Below, in pieces: positions 19,238 through 29,590 of a stretch of DNA of 64,000 nt. A model generated the notes under the pieces. The model did no database searches. It worked only from the letters and a program-made list of their open reading frames with translations, and was not told the DNA's origin. The stretch is from positions 62,001-126,000 of the forward strand of contig JAJFHE010000021.1 of NCBI GenBank assembly GCA_021775755.1. Reading direction: 5' to 3'. Source of the DNA: Hyphomicrobiales bacterium. GTDB taxonomy: Bacteria; Pseudomonadota; Alphaproteobacteria; Rhizobiales; JAJFHB01. The first letter of the stretch is position 1; every line of letters begins with the position of its first letter. The position numbers and the translations under genes were made by a program.

Positions 19238-21244
19238 GTGGCCGCGGACGACAAAAATATAACCGGCACCGGGCAGGGCGGCGGGACAAATGTCCTGCAA
19301 AGTCAAAGCCTTGGGTCAATTGCCCCGCAGTCGTCCACTGCGCCGACGGTTGATGCCCTGATTCGTAAAGTGCGCGCTGCACAGGTCGGGACGCAAACAG
19401 ATCCGGCACATCGCGCCGATGCCGGCGTTAAAAGCACATCCGGGAAATCCCGCTTCCCGCGCATGTTCAGGCCGCGCGGCAAGCCGAATACGCAAAGTGA
19501 GGCGGGGGCGCCGCCGAAGCTGCCCAAAGCGGTTTATGTCAGTTCTCTGTTCATCAATCTTCTGGGCCTCGCGCTGCCCATGGTGATGCTCCAGGTTTAC
19601 GACCGAATTCTGCCGAACGAGGCAACAGAGACCCTGACGATGCTGGTGCTCGGAATGGTCGGCGTCATGATCCTCGATACGGCAATGAAAATGGCGCGCG
19701 CCTATATGGTCGGCTGGGTTACCGCCCGGCACCACTTCGAAATGGTCAGCGACGCGGTGAGCCGTATCCTTCACGCGCCGGGCCATCTGATGCAGAAAGA
19801 TGTGCCTTCCGTGCATCTCGACCGGCTGAATGCACTTGAGACGATGCGCGAATTCTATGGCGGCCAATCGCGCCTGCTGCTGCTCGATCTTCCCTTTATC
19901 GTTATCTTCCTCGGCCTGATGGCGTTCATCGGCGGTTTTCTGGTGCTGGTGCCGATTGCCATGTTCGCGGTGCTGGGCACTTATTCCATTCGCCGGGGCG
20001 TATCGCTGCGCAAGGTGCTTGAAAGTCGCGCCATGCATGACGACCGCCGGTATGACTTCATCATCGAATCTTTGCTCGGCATTCAGACTGTCAAACTGAT
20101 GGCCATGGAGCCGCAGCTGCAGAGGCGGTTTGAGCGTTTGCAAAAGGTCGGCGCGGAAGCGAGCTACGGCACGATCCTTCTGGGCAATCAGGCACAGATT
20201 ACCGGCAACCTGTTCTCAAACCTCACCATGATCGGCGTGGTGAGTGTCGGCGCCTACATGGTGATCCAGGGGCAGTTGAGCATGGGCGTACTGGCCGCGT
20301 GCAGCCTGCTTTCCGGCCGCACAATCCAGCCGTTGCTGCGCGGGCTTGGCCTGTGGACGCAGATCCAGACGATATCGATTGCCCGCGGCCGTGTTGAGAC
20401 GTTGTTTCAGCTTCCCGCCGCACCGGAAGGCGAGCTGCCTGTGCTTGACGCTCTCGCCGGGTCCGTGGAGCTGAAACAGGTAAGCTTTGCCTATGACACA
20501 GATGAACCGTTCGTCCTGAAGGATCTCGACCTCGCGATCGCACCCGGCGAGATGATTGGCCTGCGCGGCGGTGATGGCAGCGGCAAGTCCACCCTTGTCA
20601 AACTGCTCAGGGGAGAACTGTCGCCGACCGCGGGCGAGGTGAAAATCGACGGCCATGAGATCTCCGGACCGATGCGCCCGGCGCTGTGCGACTGGCTGGC
20701 AATCGTTCCGCAGAATGCCTCGCTGTTTCAGGGCACCATCTTAGAGAACATCACCATGTTCCGCACCGGAGATGCCATCGATCACGCCCGCGAGGCATGC
20801 AGGCTGATCGGCCTTGAGACCGAGGTTCACCGCCTGCCGGAAGGCTACGACACGAAGGTCAGCGAGGGCATCGGCGATGAATTGCCTGCCGGCATGCTGC
20901 AAAGAATAGTGATCGCCCGGGCGCTGGCGCGAAAACCGAAATTTCTGCTGTTCGATGAAGGCAATTCTTCCCTCGACTCGTCATCCGACAGGCTGCTGCG
21001 GGAAGGTTTTGCAGTGCTCAAGGGCTCCATGACGATTTTTCTCGTATCGCAGCGTCCTTCGCTCTTGCGGGTCGCGGATCGCGTTTACGCGCTTGAGGAC
21101 GGCAAGTTGCGCGATGCGATGGCCGATTATGTCGAAACGCCGGCGGCGCAAAGCACCGGACAGGCCGGTTCCGGGCAACCTGTGCCCGAGCAACCCGCTC
21201 CCGGGCAATCCTTACCGCACCAAGCTGCGAAGGAAGCGTCATGA
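19238..21244 (+). CDS. Type I secretion system ABC transporter (permease/ATPase), subunit with degenerate NBD
   Basis: 668 aa; TM domain, Walker A GGDGSGKST, Walker B LLFDE, signature LPAGM (non-canonical), H-loop VSQRP (His replaced by Gln). Confidence 0.88.
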   Translation: MAADDKNITGTGQGGGTNVLQSQSLGSIAPQSSTAPTVDALIRKVRAAQVGTQTDPAHRADAGVKSTSGKSRFPRMFRPRGKPNTQSEAGAPPKLPKAVYVSSLFINLLGLALPMVMLQVYDRILPNEATETLTMLVLGMVGVMILDTAMKMARAYMVGWVTARHHFEMVSDAVSRILHAPGHLMQKDVPSVHLDRLNALETMREFYGGQSRLLLLDLPFIVIFLGLMAFIGGFLVLVPIAMFAVLGTYSIRRGVSLRKVLESRAMHDDRRYDFIIESLLGIQTVKLMAMEPQLQRRFERLQKVGAEASYGTILLGNQAQITGNLFSNLTMIGVVSVGAYMVIQGQLSMGVLAACSLLSGRTIQPLLRGLGLWTQIQTISIARGRVETLFQLPAAPEGELPVLDALAGSVELKQVSFAYDTDEPFVLKDLDLAIAPGEMIGLRGGDGSGKSTLVKLLRGELSPTAGEVKIDGHEISGPMRPALCDWLAIVPQNASLFQGTILENITMFRTGDAIDHAREACRLIGLETEVHRLPEGYDTKVSEGIGDELPAGMLQRIVIARALARKPKFLLFDEGNSSLDSSSDRLLREGFAVLKGSMTIFLVSQRPSLLRVADRVYALEDGKLRDAMADYVETPAAQSTGQAGSGQPVPEQPAPGQSLPHQAAKEAS

Positions 21245-23421
21245 CGGGCCGCGGCGGTCTCTCCTCGAAATCCTCCAATCCAGTGCACAAGGCGCGCGAA
21301 GCGCTTGAAGCCCGGTTGGCGGTCGGCGCGGATCAGACCCACACGGAAAACGGCGATCTCGGCACCGCGCTTGAGCCGCTGCTCGAAGCACTGGGCTGGC
21401 GGGGCGAAGCGCGCCATCTCATGGAATCCCTGCCGCATTTTGAAAGCATCGACGATGTCAACGCATTGCGCAGCGTTCTGGCGCGCCTGAACTATGAAAC
21501 GCTGCCCAAAAAATTGAATCTTCATGCCATCGGCGAAGGCATGCTGCCGTGTCTTTTTGTCGACAGGGATACCGGCACTGTAAGTGCGTTGCTCGAGCGG
21601 ACCGGCGACCGGATCCGCACGTACAATACCGCGCATCAGGCCGAGGTCCTGATCGATGCGGACGGGACGGCTGGTACTGTCTATCTGATATCCGAGATTG
21701 ACCAGGATGAAAGCAGTCGCAGCGTCCAGAAATACGGCTGGATGTCACAACTCGTGCGCAAGTTCAGGCGGCTGTTGTGGCAGATGCTGGGCATCACTTT
21801 CCTCATCAACGTCTTCGCCCTCTCGGTCCCTGTTTACACGATGAACGTCTACGACAAGGTGATCGGTGCGCGTTCGGAAGCATCGCTTGTCTATTTCCTC
21901 GCCGGGATACTGATCATTGTCGTTGCGGATGTCGTGTTGCGCGGCATCCGGGCGCGGGCCCTTGCCTATATCGGTGCGCGATGTGAGGCGCTGCTCGGCG
22001 CTGCCGCGTTCCAGCAGCTTCTCCATTTGCCGGTCAGCATGACCGAGCGCGCGCCCATCGGCTCGCAAATCACCCGCATCAAGCAGTTTGAAGGCGTGCG
22101 CGACATCTTCACTGGAACAATCGCCTCAACCGTGCTCGATCTGCCGTTCATGCTGGTATTTCTCGGCGCCACCATTCTGATCGGCGGTGTTGTTGGCTGG
22201 ATCGCGGTCGGGCTCGTCGTACTCTATGTCATCATGGCGGCAATCACGATCCCGCTTACGAAACACCATGTCGGCACCACGGGAGAGGCGCGCGCCAGCC
22301 AGCAGAATTTCCTCATAGAGATGCTTTCAAATCACGGCGCTCTTCAGGAAAACCGGTCTGAAGAGGTCTGGACGCTACGCTTCCGCCAACTTGCCGGCGA
22401 GTCGATTATCCGTCATTTCCGCTCTCAGCAGCTTGGCCTCGCCGTGCAGACCGTATCGCAAACACTGGTCATGGCCGCAGGCGTTGCAACAATCTGGGTC
22501 GGCACTCTTCGTGTCATGGAAGGCGACATGACGGTCGGTGCGCTGATCGCCGTCATGGCGCTGATCTGGCGTGTTCTGGCGCCCATCAACTCCGCGTTTC
22601 TCACCCTTAACCGCTTCGGGCAGGTCGTGCAGACCTTCAAGCAGGTCAACAGCTTGATGCGGCTGAAGCTTGAGCGCGTGCCGGGTGAACTGCCCTCGTT
22701 TTACAGAAATTTCTTCGGCGCCATTACGTTTTCGCGTGTCGGCTTCCGCTACACGCCGCGTGGGGAGCCGGCGCTTATGGGTGTCACCGCCGATATCCCT
22801 CCGGGTCAGATTGTTGTCGTCACCGGCAATAGTGGTGCGGGCAAGTCGACATTGCTGAAAATCGCCGCGGGCCTTTATCCGCCACAGGCCGGCGCGGTGC
22901 ATATCGACGGGCTGGATGTGCGTCAGATCAATGTCGGCGAGTTGCGCAATGCCATTGGCGTGGTGCCGCAACGTGTCACGTTCTTCCACGGAACGGTTGA
23001 TCAGAACATCCGCCTTGCGCACCCGACCGCGACGGATGCCGAGATCGAGCGCGCACTGGCGGAAGCACGCGTTGGCGACTATCGCTCGGCCCTGCCGGAG
23101 GGGCGCAACACGCGGCTCACATCGGAATTTCAAAGACACATGCCCGATGGCCTCAAACAGCGCCTTATGCTGGCACGGGCTTTTGTGAAAGACGCACCGA
23201 TCTATCTGCTTGACGAACCTGCTTCAAATCTCGACCGCTCCGGCGAAACAGGGTTGATGGAGAAACTTGAGGCACTGCGCGGGCATGCCACCATCCTCAT
23301 GGTGACGCACCGCCCGAGCCACATGCGGCTTGCCGATCGCATTCTTTATGTTGAGGGCGGGCAGGTCGTGCACGATGGTGCGCCCGATCAGGTGTTACCG
23401 CTCATTCTCAACGCCGCGTGA
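21241..23421 (+). CDS. Type I secretion system ABC transporter with probable N-terminal C39-peptidase-like domain
   Basis: 726 aa; overlaps preceding gene (ATGA); Walker A TGNSGAGKST, Walker B YLLDE, H-loop VTHRP, signature MPDGLKQ. Confidence 0.88.
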   Translation: MTGRGGLSSKSSNPVHKAREALEARLAVGADQTHTENGDLGTALEPLLEALGWRGEARHLMESLPHFESIDDVNALRSVLARLNYETLPKKLNLHAIGEGMLPCLFVDRDTGTVSALLERTGDRIRTYNTAHQAEVLIDADGTAGTVYLISEIDQDESSRSVQKYGWMSQLVRKFRRLLWQMLGITFLINVFALSVPVYTMNVYDKVIGARSEASLVYFLAGILIIVVADVVLRGIRARALAYIGARCEALLGAAAFQQLLHLPVSMTERAPIGSQITRIKQFEGVRDIFTGTIASTVLDLPFMLVFLGATILIGGVVGWIAVGLVVLYVIMAAITIPLTKHHVGTTGEARASQQNFLIEMLSNHGALQENRSEEVWTLRFRQLAGESIIRHFRSQQLGLAVQTVSQTLVMAAGVATIWVGTLRVMEGDMTVGALIAVMALIWRVLAPINSAFLTLNRFGQVVQTFKQVNSLMRLKLERVPGELPSFYRNFFGAITFSRVGFRYTPRGEPALMGVTADIPPGQIVVVTGNSGAGKSTLLKIAAGLYPPQAGAVHIDGLDVRQINVGELRNAIGVVPQRVTFFHGTVDQNIRLAHPTATDAEIERALAEARVGDYRSALPEGRNTRLTSEFQRHMPDGLKQRLMLARAFVKDAPIYLLDEPASNLDRSGETGLMEKLEALRGHATILMVTHRPSHMRLADRILYVEGGQVVHDGAPDQVLPLILNAA

Positions 23422-23556
23422 GCGTAACCGTAGGTTGTTTGAATGCATATTAGCAAACGCTTAAGCAAAGGCATTTAACCTGAAATCCGGTTTAGGCAGG
23501 TGTGAGTTGCCGGAGCCGGATTCTAAGGACGTTTGTTAGTTGTGTAGACGGGTGAG

Positions 23557-24885
23557 TTGGTGCCGCGCGGCAATCATAAAGACAATCTGCCCCGCCGGTT
23601 GACGCTGCCTTTCGTGCTCGAAGACGGGCATGTGCCAGGCATGGCGTCTCGGCTGCTTTACCTTGCCAGCGGCTTTGTCGCCGCATGCGTGGTGTGGGCA
23701 TCGATTACCGAAATTCGCGAACTTGCAGTGGCGGCCGGGCAAATTGAGCCCGCCGGATCGGTGCAGCAGTTGCAGCATCTTGAAGGCGGCATCGTTTCGG
23801 AAATACTGGTCAGCGAGGGCGACCTCGTCGAAAGTGGTCAGGCGATTGTGCGGTTTCAGCCCGTGGCCGCCAACTCCGAGCTGGCGCAGGTGAGGGTGCG
23901 CGCTGCATCCCTTGCATTACAGGTCGAACGCCAGGCGGCCGCCCTGGACCGGCGCGAGCCCGACTTCGGAGAACTGGGTCTGCAATTTCCGGCACTCGCG
24001 GCCAATCAGCTTTCGCAGTACCAGGCAGAGCGTCTTCAGTTGGCTCAGCAAAAGGATGCCCTGATCGCGCGTGTCGAGCAGAAATTTGTGGAGGTCCAGG
24101 CCTTCCATGCGCAGTTGGAGAGCCTTGATACGCAGTTGGCCATCGATCGCGAACAGGTTGAAATCCGCGAAAAGCTGTTGGAACAGGGCCTGTCATCGCG
24201 GGCCACCTATCTTGATGCCAGGCGAAATTACGAGCGCACCAACACGGATCTCATTTCAAGACGCGGAGAACTGCACAGTTCACAGGAAGCGCTCAATGAA
24301 GCGCGCATCAATCTGCTGGAGCTTGATTCGGAATTCGACAATCGCGTTGCGGAGGCACGTGCCAAGGCATTCGCCGAATTGTCGGAGTTGCGGGAATCGC
24401 TGAACAAGCAGGAAGACAGGGTCGACCGGCTGGTGTTGCGGTCGCCGGTTGAAGGTATCGTGCAGGATCTCGCGCCGACAGCGATAGGTCATGTGATAAA
24501 GCCGGGCGATGTCGTGGCGCAGGTCGTGCCGGTCTCGCAGGAAATGGTCGCGGAAGTGCGCATTGAGCCTACCGACATTGGACACATCTCCATTGGCGAT
24601 CCCGCCGATGTTAAGATCACCACGTTCGATCCCGCCCGCTTCGGGACAATCAGCGGCATCGTAAGCCAGATATCTGCGAGTACTTTTGAGAACGAAGAGG
24701 GTGATCCCTACTATCGCGCCGTGATATCGCTTGATAGAAACCATGTCGGACTAGGCGGCACGCAACACATGGTTTTGCCCGGCATGGTCGTTAACGCGGA
24801 GATCGTCACAGGCTCCAAATCGTTGACGCGCTATCTCCTGAAACCGGTCTACCGCTCCTTTGACATCGCCTTCACCGAGCGCTGA
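23557..24885 (+). CDS. HlyD family type I secretion periplasmic adaptor
   Basis: 442 aa; QQLQHLEGGIVSEILVSEGDLVESGQAIVRF, coiled-coil hairpin, SPVEGIVQDLAPTAIGHVIKPGDVVAQVVP. Confidence 0.93.
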   Translation: MVPRGNHKDNLPRRLTLPFVLEDGHVPGMASRLLYLASGFVAACVVWASITEIRELAVAAGQIEPAGSVQQLQHLEGGIVSEILVSEGDLVESGQAIVRFQPVAANSELAQVRVRAASLALQVERQAAALDRREPDFGELGLQFPALAANQLSQYQAERLQLAQQKDALIARVEQKFVEVQAFHAQLESLDTQLAIDREQVEIREKLLEQGLSSRATYLDARRNYERTNTDLISRRGELHSSQEALNEARINLLELDSEFDNRVAEARAKAFAELSELRESLNKQEDRVDRLVLRSPVEGIVQDLAPTAIGHVIKPGDVVAQVVPVSQEMVAEVRIEPTDIGHISIGDPADVKITTFDPARFGTISGIVSQISASTFENEEGDPYYRAVISLDRNHVGLGGTQHMVLPGMVVNAEIVTGSKSLTRYLLKPVYRSFDIAFTER

Positions 24886-24893
24886 GGCGGCGC

Positions 24894-24910
24894 TATCAAA
24901 CGGTTTGATA
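24894..24910. promoter_or_regulatory. Palindrome TATCAAAC-G-GTTTGATA between hlyD-like gene and LuxR regulator
   Basis: Perfect 8-bp arms around a single central base; lacks a T-run, so more like an operator than a terminator. Confidence 0.45.
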
Positions 24911-25060
24911 TGCGCTGATAATGCTCTAGGCTATGCCTTCTTGAGGAGCGATCTGTCTGGGGAGATGACGCTCTTGCCGGCGCAGTGGCTCCGAGATGCG
25001 TTCGTGTCCGGCGGCGGCAATATGCTCAGGGGGTAACCAGGGGTGGGTGGCTAAGAGCTG

Positions 25061-25729
25061 ATGTCCGGATACCGTTTCGTCATTGCAGACGATCATCCGT
25101 TGTTTCGCGATGCATTAAGTCATGCCCTCAACGACGCGATTGACGACCTGACGGTCACGGAGGCCGGTTCGCTCGATGAGGCTGTCAGTATCCTCGACGA
25201 CGACAAGCAGTATGACCTTGTGCTTCTGGATCTGAAAATGCCGGGTGTTCAAGGGTTTTCCGGGCTCATGTACCTGCGGGCGCAATTTGCCTCCGTTCCT
25301 GTCGTCGTTGTTTCCGCCAACGAAGATCCGCGAGCCATCCGTTCCTGCCTCGATTTCGGAGCGTCGGGGTTTATCCCCAAATCATCGGCGGTGGCTCAGA
25401 TACACGAGGCCATCACCGCAGTCCTCAATGGCGATGTCTGGGTACCGCCGGATCTGGATCTTTTCGATTCGTCCGATGGTGAAATGACGGAGCTTGCGGC
25501 GCGGCTCGCGACGCTAACGCCGCAGCAGGTACGCGTCCTGATGATGCTGAGCCAGGGGCTGCTCAACAAGCAGATTGCCTATGAACTCTCCGTCTCCGAG
25601 GCAACCGTAAAGGCCCATGTCTCCGCCATCCTGCAAAAGCTCAACGTCGACAGCCGCACGCAGGCGGTCATCATGGCCGGCAAAATGGATGGCGATTACT
25701 GGTATCGGGACAGCCCTATCGAGGGCTGA
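25061..25729 (+). CDS. NarL/LuxR family response regulator
   Basis: 222 aa; VIADDHPLFRDAL, LVLLDLKMPGVQG (phosphoacceptor Asp present), LuxR HTH LTPQQVRVLMMLSQGLLNKQIAYELSVSEATVKAHVSAILQKL. Confidence 0.93.
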   Translation: MSGYRFVIADDHPLFRDALSHALNDAIDDLTVTEAGSLDEAVSILDDDKQYDLVLLDLKMPGVQGFSGLMYLRAQFASVPVVVVSANEDPRAIRSCLDFGASGFIPKSSAVAQIHEAITAVLNGDVWVPPDLDLFDSSDGEMTELAARLATLTPQQVRVLMMLSQGLLNKQIAYELSVSEATVKAHVSAILQKLNVDSRTQAVIMAGKMDGDYWYRDSPIEG

Positions 25730-25756
25730 GAACAGTCCAATGCGCGGGCCTTGGTA

Positions 25757-28700
25757 TTATTCGGCGGCCTGAACTTCGATCCGCGCCCGCGAAAGCGTCG
25801 CGCGCAGGGCCGCCGGCCGCAGTGGTTTGTTCATAAACACCACATCGCGCTCACGCGCACTAAGCTGCAGGGCGCCATCGCGGTCGGCGGTAATCAGTAC
25901 GGCCGGAGTGTGCATGCCCGTGGTCTGGCGAATGCTTTCAATCAACGACAAGCCGTCTCCGTCGTCGAGATGATAGTCAGCGACAACGATGTCGACGGCG
26001 CCTTGGGATCGCTTGAGTGCTGCAAACGCATCTTCCGCGCCTTGTGCCACGATAGCCTTGCAACCCCAACCTTCCATCAGAAGCTTCATACCGTTCAGGA
26101 TCTGAGGATCATTGTCGACGCACAGAACCGTCAGCCCGCTTACATTCACTGACGCCGGGCTGCGTCTGCTCAGGCTTTCAGCCGGCACCGGATTTGCCGT
26201 GGCAATTGGCAGTTCAATGGAGAACACCGAGCCGCTGCCCGGTGTCGAGCGCACTGAGACCGGGTGCTTCAGCACCTGACCGATGCGTTCCACAATGGAC
26301 AACCCGAGCCCCAGCCCCGGCGCTGACTGGGCACCGCCGGGCAGCCGCTGAAACTCCTTGAAGATATGGGCTTGCTCGTCGGCGGCAATGCCGCAGCCGG
26401 TATCGTGAACTTCCACGATGATGCACTCGCCGCGGCGGCGGCATCCCAGCAGCACTTTTCCGGATGCGGTGTACTTTATGGCATTCGACACGAAGTTCTG
26501 CAGAACGCGCCGCAGGAGACGACGGTCGGAGCGCACGGCAAGCGTTGAGGGAACGACCTTGAGGTCGAGGTTGTTTTCCTGCGCCAGAGGGCCGAATTCA
26601 AGCTCCAGCCCGTGCAACAGATCCTGCAGGAAGAAGTTCGATATTTCAGGCTGCAGGGCACCGGCGTCGAGCTTGGAAATGTCGAGCAACGTGACCAGAA
26701 TTTCTTCCACAGATTCAAGCGAGGCATCGACATTGCGCACGATGTCGCCATCTCGCTGCTCGCCGCCGCGTTCTGCAAGGCTGGTGGTGTAGAGTCGCGC
26801 CGCGTTGAGGGGCTGTAGGATGTCGTGACTTGCCGCTGCAAGAAACCGCGTCTTGTCGATGTTCGCGGCATCCGCCTTCGATTTTGCAAGGCTGAGCTGG
26901 TTGTTGAGCGTAACGAGTTCGGCTGTGCGTTCGTGCACGCGGCGTTCTAGTGATTCATTGACTTCGCGCAACGCGTCGGCGGCGTTCACCCTTTGAGTAA
27001 TGTCGGCAAACGTCACCACAATGCCGCCGTCCGGCATGGTGTCGGAGCGCACTTCAAGCACGAGTTCGCCATCGTTCAGGCTTTCCTGATAGGGCTCCTT
27101 GTCGACCACAAGTTTCTGCAGGTGGTCGGCGATCAGTATTTCGATCTCGCTGTCGCTGGATGCACTGTTGCCCGCAACCGCTCTGAGGATTTCCTCTAGG
27201 CGAACGCCTACGCGACCGGCATCAGGCGGCAGACGCAACAGGCGCCGGAACTGACGGTTCCAGCAGATCAACTCCAGATTTCGGTCGAACACGCCAATGC
27301 CCTGGCGCATGTGATCGATCGCCGATTGCAGGAGGTCGCGGTTGTACTGAATGGCATCGGTTGCATCGTCGAGCAGTTTGAGAGCGCTGCGCCGGTTTGG
27401 GCCGTTGCGCTCGATCAGCAGCGCCAGCACCAGCCGCGATGACGCCGCGCCCACGGCGCTTGCCAGGAGGTGTTCGGCATAGCGCAGGAAGCGGCCATCG
27501 GCGTTAGTGCCGGCATCGAGATTGATGCGCCGGTTCTGCGCGAACTCCGTGAACGACCGGCGTGTTCGTTCCTCGCCGAGATACTTTGCCACCGTCGTCA
27601 TCAGATCTCCGATGGTGACCGGTGTACGCCACAGTCTGAACCCCGCCGAGGTCGCCGGCAGCTCGGCCGACGCGAAGAACGTCGCCTGCATCCGCTCGAT
27701 CGGCGTCGGCTGAGACAGCAGTGAAAAGACGATATAGGCGCCGATATTGCTTGCCAGGCTCCACAGCACCCCGTGCGTCAGGGGGTCGAATGCCAGGTTG
27801 AACAGGATGCGCGGACGCAGCAGCCCGAAACCGAATGGCCCGTCCGTGAGGAGTGAAGGTGACAGCCAGCCGGAATCGACGAATGACGGCAACAGCAGCG
27901 TGTAGCTCCACATGGCAAATCCGGCGGTAATGCCTGCGAAGGCGCCGCGTGCGGTGCCGCGCCGCCAGATCAGACCACCGAAAAACGCCGGCGCGAACTG
28001 CGCGATTGCGGCGAACGACAACAGGCCGATGGAGGCGAGGGCGAAGGAGTCTCCGACCATGCGGTAGAAGAAGTAGGCTAGCACGAGGATCGCGAATATC
28101 GCGCCGCGGCGAATATTAAGCAGCACCCGGCTCATGTCTTCGCGCGGATCCGCGTCAATGTCGCGATGCCGTAGCATCAACGGCACGACCAGATCGTTGC
28201 ACACCATGGTGGAGAGCGCGATGGTTGCAACGATTACCATGGCGGTGGCTGCGGAAAGCCCGCCGACGAAGGCGAACAGTGTGACGAGTTCCTGGCCCGC
28301 CGCCATGGGAAGAGCGAGCACGAACATGTCGGCATCGGTCGTGTTGCCTTCAAACACGATCAGGCCCGCCAGCGCGATCGGCACTACGAACAGGTTGATC
28401 GCCACCAGGTAGAGCGGAAACAGCCACGATGCCTTTTTAATGTCGCCGAGGCTCGCATTTTCAACGATCGCAACATGAAACTGCCGCGGCAGCAGCAGGA
28501 TCGCGACCATGCTCAAAAGCGTCATCGTGAGCCAGCGGCCGCCATCGAAGCCGCCTGTGAAGAGCTCGTTGATTTCCGGCACAGCCAGGGCCTGATCGAA
28601 CAGGCCCATGCCGGAAAACATGCCGAAAGTGACAAAGCCGCCGACAATAAGAAAGGAGACGAGCTTGACCACAGATTCCGTTGCAATCGCCGCCATGAGC

Positions 28701-29302
28701 CCGTCCTGATGCTCGGTGGCGTCGATGTGGCGGGTGCCGAACAGGATGGTGAAGACAGCCATCGTAATGGTGACGATAAGGGCCAGATCGCTGAGCACGG
28801 GTACGTTCAGGAGCGACGACGACAACGTGCTCGAATCCGCCAGCAGGGTTTCAAGCGATGTTGAAACCGCTTTCAGCTGAAGCGAGATGTAGGGCAGAAC
28901 GCCGAGTACGGCGATGATGGCAACAAGCGCCCCCAGTCCCTGGTTCTTGCCGTACCGCGCGGCGATGAAGTCGGCGATTGACGTAATGTTCTGGGCTTTC
29001 GAAAGCTGTGCGATCCGCCGGATCAGCGGCCAGCCCACGGCAATCATGATGATCGGACCGATGTAGATCGGCAGAAAATCAAGGCCTGACTTGGCCGCCA
29101 GACCGACGGAGCCGAAGAATGTCCACGATGTGCAATAGACGCCGAGCGACAGGGCGTAGATGAACGGCCGGCCGGCGCCGCGGGGGCGCTTTTCAGCCTG
29201 CCGGTCGCCCCAACTGGCGATCGCGAACAACAAGCCGAGATAGCCTATGGCCACCGCAACAATGGTCCAGCCGTTCAACATGAAAGCGCTGCTTTCGCCC
29301 AA
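25757..29302 (-). CDS. Hybrid sensor histidine kinase with N-terminal sodium/solute symporter (SSS) domain, PAS, HisKA, HATPase, receiver
   Basis: 1181 aa; 12+ TM SSS-like region, H-box AASHDILQPLNAARL, GCGIAADEQAHIFKEF, GLGLGLSIV, receiver DIVVADYHLDDGDG. Confidence 0.93.
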   Translation of the reverse strand: MGESSAFMLNGWTIVAVAIGYLGLLFAIASWGDRQAEKRPRGAGRPFIYALSLGVYCTSWTFFGSVGLAAKSGLDFLPIYIGPIIMIAVGWPLIRRIAQLSKAQNITSIADFIAARYGKNQGLGALVAIIAVLGVLPYISLQLKAVSTSLETLLADSSTLSSSLLNVPVLSDLALIVTITMAVFTILFGTRHIDATEHQDGLMAAIATESVVKLVSFLIVGGFVTFGMFSGMGLFDQALAVPEINELFTGGFDGGRWLTMTLLSMVAILLLPRQFHVAIVENASLGDIKKASWLFPLYLVAINLFVVPIALAGLIVFEGNTTDADMFVLALPMAAGQELVTLFAFVGGLSAATAMVIVATIALSTMVCNDLVVPLMLRHRDIDADPREDMSRVLLNIRRGAIFAILVLAYFFYRMVGDSFALASIGLLSFAAIAQFAPAFFGGLIWRRGTARGAFAGITAGFAMWSYTLLLPSFVDSGWLSPSLLTDGPFGFGLLRPRILFNLAFDPLTHGVLWSLASNIGAYIVFSLLSQPTPIERMQATFFASAELPATSAGFRLWRTPVTIGDLMTTVAKYLGEERTRRSFTEFAQNRRINLDAGTNADGRFLRYAEHLLASAVGAASSRLVLALLIERNGPNRRSALKLLDDATDAIQYNRDLLQSAIDHMRQGIGVFDRNLELICWNRQFRRLLRLPPDAGRVGVRLEEILRAVAGNSASSDSEIEILIADHLQKLVVDKEPYQESLNDGELVLEVRSDTMPDGGIVVTFADITQRVNAADALREVNESLERRVHERTAELVTLNNQLSLAKSKADAANIDKTRFLAAASHDILQPLNAARLYTTSLAERGGEQRDGDIVRNVDASLESVEEILVTLLDISKLDAGALQPEISNFFLQDLLHGLELEFGPLAQENNLDLKVVPSTLAVRSDRRLLRRVLQNFVSNAIKYTASGKVLLGCRRRGECIIVEVHDTGCGIAADEQAHIFKEFQRLPGGAQSAPGLGLGLSIVERIGQVLKHPVSVRSTPGSGSVFSIELPIATANPVPAESLSRRSPASVNVSGLTVLCVDNDPQILNGMKLLMEGWGCKAIVAQGAEDAFAALKRSQGAVDIVVADYHLDDGDGLSLIESIRQTTGMHTPAVLITADRDGALQLSARERDVVFMNKPLRPAALRATLSRARIEVQAAE

Positions 29303-29326
29303 ATAATCCGCCGGTCACAGTACATT

Positions 29327-29590
29327 AGACCGCTTCTCCTTCATATGGAATCGTTTGACCGGGGTTTCGCGTTTGCTGGCAAGGCACGGGTCCGGCCGTG
29401 GACCTCCCGTCCACGAGGGAGTTCTAACGCAGTCCAGAAGGCGCGAGACACTGGCCTTCGGTGGGTCAGATCGGCTCACCGGCAGCGTTGCGGCGCTTGC
29501 CGGATACACCGCATCGCTCTTTGCCCCGCGCCCTGCCGGATGAGCCGAATTGGCACCATCAAACGTTTCCATATGAAGGAGAAGCGGTCT
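29327..29590. repeat. Inverted-repeat element: 32-bp arms (31/32 identical) flanking 200 bp
   Basis: Left 29327-29358 agaccgcttctccttcatatggaatcgtttga; right 29559-29590 tcaaacgtttccatatgaaggagaagcggtct (reverse complement with 1 mismatch). Confidence 0.9.
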
